DNA from: an uncultured Bacteroidales bacterium
GTDB taxonomy: Bacteria > Bacteroidota > Bacteroidia > Bacteroidales > UBA932
Direction: 5' to 3'
Assembly: GCA_949295645.1 (NCBI GenBank)
Contig: CASFLY010000069.1
Coordinates: 1-51,254, forward strand
DNA: 51,254 bases
Each line of letters opens with the position of its first letter. The first letter of the stretch is position 1. A model generated the notes under the pieces. That model was not told where the DNA came from. It saw only the letters and a list, made by a program, of their open reading frames with translations, and ran no database searches. This document shows, in pieces, positions 51,130 to 51,254 of this stretch. The position numbers and the translations under genes are program-made.

Positions 51130-51254
51130 AAGTAGACACGGAAAAAATTCTTCAGTTAAACATTTTTTCCAAAGTAGACAATCGCGATATTTTTGTCCGG
51201 TTTGATTTTCCAAAAGTAGACATTTTCAACAGATTTACGCCATTTTCGTTTTCA
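51130..51254. repeat. AAGTAGACA repeats at exact 42-bp spacing
   Basis: AAGTAGACA occurs at 51130, 51172 and 51214, with partial matches before each (TTTTTCC, GATTTTCC). The array reaches the window edge, so its true length is unknown. Read on the minus strand each unit begins TGTCTACTT. Confidence 0.85.

Noticed and set aside
51016..51254. CRISPR array
   Set aside because: The 33-bp units are contiguous without spacers, and the 42-bp units share only about nine bases each; no cas genes are present.
50979..51254. Plus-strand open frame running through the repeats to the window edge
   Set aside because: There is no ATG in frame and the periodicity explains the openness; a gene starting beyond the edge cannot be excluded.

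Overview
The window is a piece of a Bacteroidales chromosome. The evidence is SusC/SusD outer-membrane pairs, an ECF sigma/FecR/STN-SusC signalling set, short lipoprotein signal peptides, a btuB-btuG cobalamin locus, the guaB/PPIase/surA/lptA-like gene order, and promoters of the Bacteroidetes type (TTG, about 20 bp, TAnnTTTG) instead of -35/-10 boxes. The fairly GC-rich coding DNA would suit the Alistipes/Rikenellaceae or Cryptobacteroides side of the order, but I cannot fix the genus.

Bases 1-8386 (+) hold a left-truncated, tightly overlapping operon: the end of a MacB-type permease, a PqqD-like/M50 metallopeptidase fusion, a Wzy/O-antigen-ligase-like membrane protein with TPRs, a LolD/MacB-type ATPase, a second permease, an HlyD adaptor and a TolC-type channel. 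It resembles a peptide maturation and tripartite export module whose precursor and first genes would lie left of the window. An NSS-family symporter follows, converging on a YfhO-like protein and a glycosyltransferase (-).

Bases 13800-14500 carry tRNA-Leu(GAG) and tRNA-Ser(CGA), divergent, each with its own hairpin terminator, plus an inverted copy of the tRNA-Ser 3' end. Bases 14497-20936 (-) carry fucO, a ChaN-like protein, an M16 peptidase and an endo/exonuclease/phosphatase lipoprotein.

Bases 21102-27100 (-) form a polysaccharide-utilisation-type unit that looks as if it is decaying. The sigma factor is frameshifted and lacks its helix-turn-helix, the STN-containing SusC has an in-frame TAG, no SusD is present, and the beta-propeller lipoprotein is deleted and frameshifted. 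Only FecR reads through. Next to it (27597-33476, -) is an intact susC-susD-lipoprotein operon with a recognisable promoter and terminator.

Bases 33719-40422 (-) are an envelope-biogenesis and housekeeping block: an LptA/OstA-like protein, SurA, a second PPIase-like lipoprotein and guaB. Bases 40470-48264 hold a radical SAM protein and the vitamin B12 locus. btuB-btuG (-) sits behind a cobalamin riboswitch, and a divergent btuF-btuC-btuD operon (+) has its own promoter. mscL, a small lipoprotein and an AAA ATPase with a DUF4143-type C-terminus end the window, the last with striking tandem repeats upstream.

At least eight copies of a dispersed palindromic repeat (core CTCGAGATGACA) sit in the intergenic regions. 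One forms the 3' end of the radical SAM gene. Many apparent N-terminal extensions and antisense open frames come from these repeats.
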